The notes beneath the pieces were generated by a model. That model made no database searches. It was not told the DNA's origin and saw only the letters and a program-made list of their open reading frames with translations. A stretch of 9,455 bases of DNA from Phycisphaerales bacterium (GTDB taxonomy: Bacteria > Planctomycetota > Phycisphaerae > Phycisphaerales > Phycisphaeraceae). The stretch spans positions 1 to 9,455 of the forward strand of contig JAAUTM010000032.1 in assembly GCA_012031455.1 (NCBI GenBank), written 5' to 3'. The first letter of the stretch is position 1; each line of letters starts with the position of its first letter. A program made the position numbers and the translations under genes. Positions 6,964-9,455 of the stretch are shown in pieces.

Positions 6964-8024
6964 GTCGGCGTGGGGGTGAGGGGCGTGACAGTTTTGCAGC
7001 CGAGGAACTGGCGATCGTGCTTTCGCATTTCGAAATCGGCACGATCGAAGCGATCAAGGAATTTCCACGCGGGTCCAGGCGTGCGCCCAAGCTGCTGATT
7101 CGTGCTCAAAGCGGGGCGTATCTGCTCAAGCGTCGGGCCAAGGGTCGTGATGATCCGTTCAAGGTGGCGTTCTGTCATGCGATTCAGTTGTACCTGGCGG
7201 GCAAACAATTTCCCTTGCCGCACCTGATCGGCACCCGCGGGGACAACAACTCCATGTTGCAATGGCGGGGAGGTATCTACGAGCTTTTCGAATACATCAA
7301 GGGCAGCGGCTACGACAATTCGCTCGAAGCCACGCAGGATGCAGGTCGCACGCTGGCCTTGTTTCACAAACTTCTGATCGGTTATCAACCCGAATACGAG
7401 CCGCCCCAAGGTTCGTATCACGGTTCGCGTGCCGTGGCTGCATCGATGGATGCCATTCCCGGTTCACTTGCCAAGCGTGATCCGTCCATCACGGAACGGA
7501 CCGATGAAATTCAGAAGACGGTGAAATTCCTGCATGCCTGTTACAACGAGGCTGCTTTGCGTGCCAACGAGCTGGGTTTGTCGGACTGGCCGATGCACAT
7601 CGTGCACGGGGACTGGCATCCGGGGAACATGCTCTTTCGCGGGAGCAAGGTGGTGGGGGTGATCGATTACGACTCAGCGCGCATGCAGCAGCGGGTGCTC
7701 GATATTGCCAACGGGGCGCTGCAGCTATCCATTCTGGGCGGAGGCGATGACCCATCAGCCTGGCCGGATTATGTGGATATATCCCGCTTCAAGCGATTTT
7801 TACGGGGTTATGAAAGCGTGCCCGACTGTGTGCTCTCACGGGCCGAGTTGCGGGTGATCCCTAATCTGATGATTGAGGCCTTGATCGCCGAGAGCGTGAT
7901 TCCCGTGGCAGCCACAGGTTCGTTTGCCCGTATCGAAGGCTTGGGGTTCCTGCGTATGGTCGAACGCAAAGTGTGCTGGCTGCGCGAACAGAGCGAGCAC
8001 CTGGTGAAGATCATGGAAGGGTGA
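6960..8024 (+). CDS. Phosphotransferase of the aminoglycoside phosphotransferase/choline kinase fold
   Basis: This is a protein-kinase-like small-molecule phosphotransferase. The N-lobe shows a beta-strand pair with lysine (LLIRAQSGAYLLKRRA, about 45-60) suited to hold ATP. The C-lobe has the catalytic Brenner motif HGDWHPGN (216-223) and the metal-binding IDYDSA (235-240), both complete. The segment LIGTRGDNNSMLQW (89-102) is one I associate with planctomycete members of this family, by recall. The 354-residue core is intact in frame 3, and GTG 6960 is the first usable start in frame. Translation may begin instead at ATG 6727 if two indels are corrected. It follows yicC at close range and may share its transcript. 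The substrate is unknown: homoserine, choline, an aminoglycoside or a sugar are all possible, and resistance should not be assumed. Confidence 0.87.
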   Translation: MSRRGGEGRDSFAAEELAIVLSHFEIGTIEAIKEFPRGSRRAPKLLIRAQSGAYLLKRRAKGRDDPFKVAFCHAIQLYLAGKQFPLPHLIGTRGDNNSMLQWRGGIYELFEYIKGSGYDNSLEATQDAGRTLALFHKLLIGYQPEYEPPQGSYHGSRAVAASMDAIPGSLAKRDPSITERTDEIQKTVKFLHACYNEAALRANELGLSDWPMHIVHGDWHPGNMLFRGSKVVGVIDYDSARMQQRVLDIANGALQLSILGGGDDPSAWPDYVDISRFKRFLRGYESVPDCVLSRAELRVIPNLMIEALIAESVIPVAATGSFARIEGLGFLRMVERKVCWLREQSEHLVKIMEG

Positions 8025-8148
8025 GTAAAATTTTGAATTTCGAAATACGAATGACGGATTGTTGTTCCAGTTTAGCGACGCACCGAAGGTGCGGCCATTG
8101 CAACTTATTTCCTGGCGCCGCAACGATCTCGTCTAACGCAATCAAGCC
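8025..8148 (+). other. Intergenic spacer with a short GC hairpin
   Basis: This 124-nt gap contains the perfect hairpin CGCACC-GAA-GGTGCG (8079-8093) with no T tract after it, so it is not a standard terminator. An A/T-rich stretch with the palindrome ATTTCGAAAT lies near 8037-8046. No clear Shine-Dalgarno or promoter for the next gene is visible. Confidence 0.3.
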
Positions 8149-8937
8149 ATGATGAAACTCACTCGATATCAAACAAAAGTCCACCAGCAGGCGATCCGGG
8201 CGCTGTTGGTATTCTTGTTAATGGCATCGTCCTGGCCGGTGTTGCTCCATGGTGAAACCGATACGGCTACACCTGTCCCCGCTTCCCCCCGCAACACCTT
8301 GGATGAAGCGACGATCAAGGCTTTGGATGCCGATGCCTGGCCGGTGCGGGAAGCAGCGACATTTCGTCTCTTGCGTGATGAAACCCTGACCCCTGATGCC
8401 ATCGCCAAAGTGTTTGGGCAGAAGCTTTCAGCCGAGCAACGGCTGCGGCTTATGCAGGTGGCTGAACATCACTTGATCCGTGTCATGGCCAAACGGGTGG
8501 TGGCAGTGCCAACCACTGCTTCGCTGGGCGTGGCTCTGGAATGGCTGGTGCCCGAGGAAGTGGCCGAACTTGGTCGACCGGGCACGCGGGTGGAAGCCAC
8601 CTTGCCGGGGTTCCCAGCTTTTGGGGTCTTGCAACCGGGGGATTTGATTTATGCGCTCAACAGCAAGGGGATCGACCCTGCGGTGATGGGCGAAGCCATG
8701 GTGCATGAGATGCGGGACATGATCCAGCAATACCAGGCAGGTGATACGGTGGAGCTGACTATTCTGCGCGATGGTCAGCCCCGGCAATTGAAAGTTACCC
8801 TTGGAAGCCTGGACGCAATGCGTACGCTTTATGAGCCGGATACGCTGGTGCTTCAACCCCTTGCCGCCAAGGAGTGGGCCAGATTCAGGGAGGGCCTTGT
8901 TGGGGAATCACCTACCAAACCATCACCCAAGCAGTGA
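8149..8937 (+). CDS. Exported protein with HEAT-like segment and PDZ domain
   Basis: This 262-residue protein begins with a basic stretch and a hydrophobic core (about 18-34, IRALLVFLLMASSWPVLL), consistent with a Sec signal peptide or membrane anchor. Residues about 51-110 (DADAWPVREAATFRLL and after) look like a degenerate HEAT/armadillo-type helical pair, a kind of segment often seen in planctomycete proteins. Residues about 117-222 form a PDZ domain: SLGVALEWLVP as the ligand-binding strand region, GVLQPGDLIYALNSKGI as the GDxI core, and GDTVELTILRDGQPRQLKVTL as the closing strands. There is no protease domain, so it is more likely a scaffold or regulator in the periplasm than a Deg/HtrA protease. 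The start is ATG 8149 or the next codon, ATG 8152; neither has a strong ribosome binding site. The role is unknown. Confidence 0.82.
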   Translation: MMKLTRYQTKVHQQAIRALLVFLLMASSWPVLLHGETDTATPVPASPRNTLDEATIKALDADAWPVREAATFRLLRDETLTPDAIAKVFGQKLSAEQRLRLMQVAEHHLIRVMAKRVVAVPTTASLGVALEWLVPEEVAELGRPGTRVEATLPGFPAFGVLQPGDLIYALNSKGIDPAVMGEAMVHEMRDMIQQYQAGDTVELTILRDGQPRQLKVTLGSLDAMRTLYEPDTLVLQPLAAKEWARFREGLVGESPTKPSPKQ

Positions 8938-9036
8938 TGTGGGTAGCAGGTTCCAAGCCCGCGTGGGGGCACGGGTATTCAAGGCTAAGCCCTTATAAAC
9001 CATACACCCCGCTTAATCGTCATGCTTCATGAAGGG

Positions 9037-9058
9037 AACCGGCATTGCCCGGTTTTTT
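9037..9058 (+). terminator. Intrinsic terminator after the PDZ protein gene
   Basis: AACCGG (9037-9042) pairs perfectly with CCGGTT (9049-9054) across the 6-nt loop CATTGC, and T6 (9053-9058) follows. This is a textbook Rho-independent terminator for transcripts arriving from the PDZ gene. It separates that gene from the small membrane protein. Confidence 0.85.
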
Positions 9059-9068
9059 ATTTGTCAGC

Positions 9069-9230
9069 GTGGCACCTGAATCATTAACTTGGCCTGACCG
9101 CAAAGGCTCATGGACCGCATGAGTGCCACTGGGCGGTCGGGAGAAAGCCCCGCAGGAACGCGACAGCCTGCGGAGGGTCGGGCGGAACCAGGGATTTTTT
9201 GACGGATCAAGACCCCTTAATGTCGGGGAG
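9069..9230 (+). promoter_or_regulatory. Candidate structured leader upstream of the small membrane protein
   Basis: Several inverted repeats crowd this stretch. GTGGCAC (9069-9075) matches GTGCCAC (9123-9129). GACCGC (9096-9101) matches GCGGTC (9133-9138) and encloses CTCAT/ATGAG (9107-9111 with 9119-9123). CCGCAGG (9150-9156) matches CCTGCGG (9167-9173). CCCC (9213-9216) can pair with the GGGG (9225-9228) of the ribosome binding site. The first pairing overlaps the ATGAG arm at 9123, so alternative folds are possible. A T6 run sits at 9195-9200. It matches no riboswitch consensus I can recognise. It could be a regulatory 5' UTR, a small RNA, or chance pairing in G/C-rich DNA. No promoter is identifiable between it and the terminator. 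Confidence 0.35.
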
Positions 9231-9239
9231 GCCAACATG
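9225..9239 (+). promoter_or_regulatory. Strong Shine-Dalgarno selecting ATG 9237
   Basis: GGGGAGG (9225-9231) ends 5 nt before ATG 9237, the best ribosome binding site in the window. It decides the start against the in-frame GTG at 9123, whose extension would be basic and low in hydrophobicity, and would overlap the inverted repeats. Confidence 0.7.
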
Positions 9240-9413
9240 AAAACTTTCGCACTCGCATTGCCCTGCATCGGTGTGCTTCTGGGTGTGTTGTATTTGGCGA
9301 TCAACCCGGAGCAGGGGGCTATTTATGAAAATCCCATGACCGCACTGGGATTGGGCCTGATCGGACTGGGCATGGTCATGGAAGCCCGCAAGCAGGTGAA
9401 AAAACCCGCTTGA
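9237..9413 (+). CDS. Small two-helix membrane protein, 58 residues, unknown function
   Basis: I do not recognise a family. The 58 residues form two hydrophobic helices (about 4-21, LALPCIGVLLGVLYLAI, and 34-48, MTALGLGLIGLGMVM). They are joined by a short polar loop with two acidic residues (NPEQGAIYENP). A basic C-terminus (EARKQVKKPA) suggests that the tail stays in the cytoplasm. The Gly-rich second helix (GLGLIGLG) favours helix packing or oligomer formation. An excellent Shine-Dalgarno supports that it is translated. It stands alone after a terminator and an unusual leader, so it probably has its own regulation. The 42 nt after its stop (9414-9455) are A/T-rich and show nothing further. 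Confidence 0.65.
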   Translation: MKTFALALPCIGVLLGVLYLAINPEQGAIYENPMTALGLGLIGLGMVMEARKQVKKPA

Positions 9414-9455
9414 GTCACGATTTTTAATTTATTTACATCAATTGGAAGCCCACAC

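Noticed and set aside
6960..8024. Aminoglycoside resistance gene
   Set aside because: The motifs show the fold only. The family includes many housekeeping kinases and nothing nearby suggests a resistance element.
8986..8995. TAAGCCCTTA shared with 4261-4270 as a repeat family
   Set aside because: Only two copies of a 10-mer downstream of genes; too short to separate from chance.
9096..9138. c-di-GMP-I (GEMM) riboswitch
   Set aside because: Only a CGCAAAG fragment is similar. The GGCAAACC element, GNRA-capped hairpin and AGCCGGG segment are not found in the right order.
9192..9200. T6 tract in the leader as an attenuator
   Set aside because: The nearest perfect stem (9150-9173) ends more than 20 nt upstream, and the pairing just before the T run is too weak to call.
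9123..9236. Longer small membrane protein starting at GTG 9123
   Set aside because: The extension is basic and low in hydrophobicity, overlaps inverted repeats, and a much better ribosome binding site precedes ATG 9237.

Overview
The window is one contiguous block of chromosomal housekeeping genes from a moderately GC-rich bacterium. I think it is a planctomycete, probably of the Phycisphaerae. The support is a phosphotransferase family I recognise from that group, an exported HEAT-like plus PDZ protein, a SecG with a Pro/Thr tail, and frequent TTG starts. This placement rests on recall, not on a search. I see no phage, plasmid, insertion sequence, CRISPR or defence genes.

Layout: the 3' part of dnaE (+, 1-1645) converges on a dicarboxylate/amino-acid:cation symporter gene (-, 1699-3039). 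A divergent gap with an inverted repeat (3043-3221) separates the symporter from a run of plus-strand genes: hemC (3222-4220), tpiA (4447-5211), secG (5253-5672), yicC (5780-6674), an APH-fold phosphotransferase (core 6960-8024, probable N-terminal extension from 6727) and an exported PDZ protein (8149-8937). A clear intrinsic terminator (9037-9058) ends that run. After it comes a leader rich in inverted repeats (about 9069-9230) and then a 58-residue two-helix membrane protein (9237-9413). tpiA and secG are tightly spaced and probably co-transcribed.

The dominant anomaly is technical. dnaE, the symporter gene, hemC, yicC and probably the 5' end of the phosphotransferase gene are each cut by one or more single-base indels, mostly in short homopolymers. 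In each of the first four genes, shifting frame by one base restores conserved family sequence on both sides. tpiA, which looks intact, hides a compensating pair of indels that garbles about ten residues. The likely reading is functional genes in an indel-prone draft sequence, not decaying genes. Gene ends given here are the reconstructed ones.

I did not find a convincing new multi-gene system. The most unusual items are the candidate structured leader before the small membrane protein, a Val-Ser-Gly tandem repeat whose third-position variation reveals its coding frame, and the uncharacterised phosphotransferase and PDZ proteins downstream of yicC.
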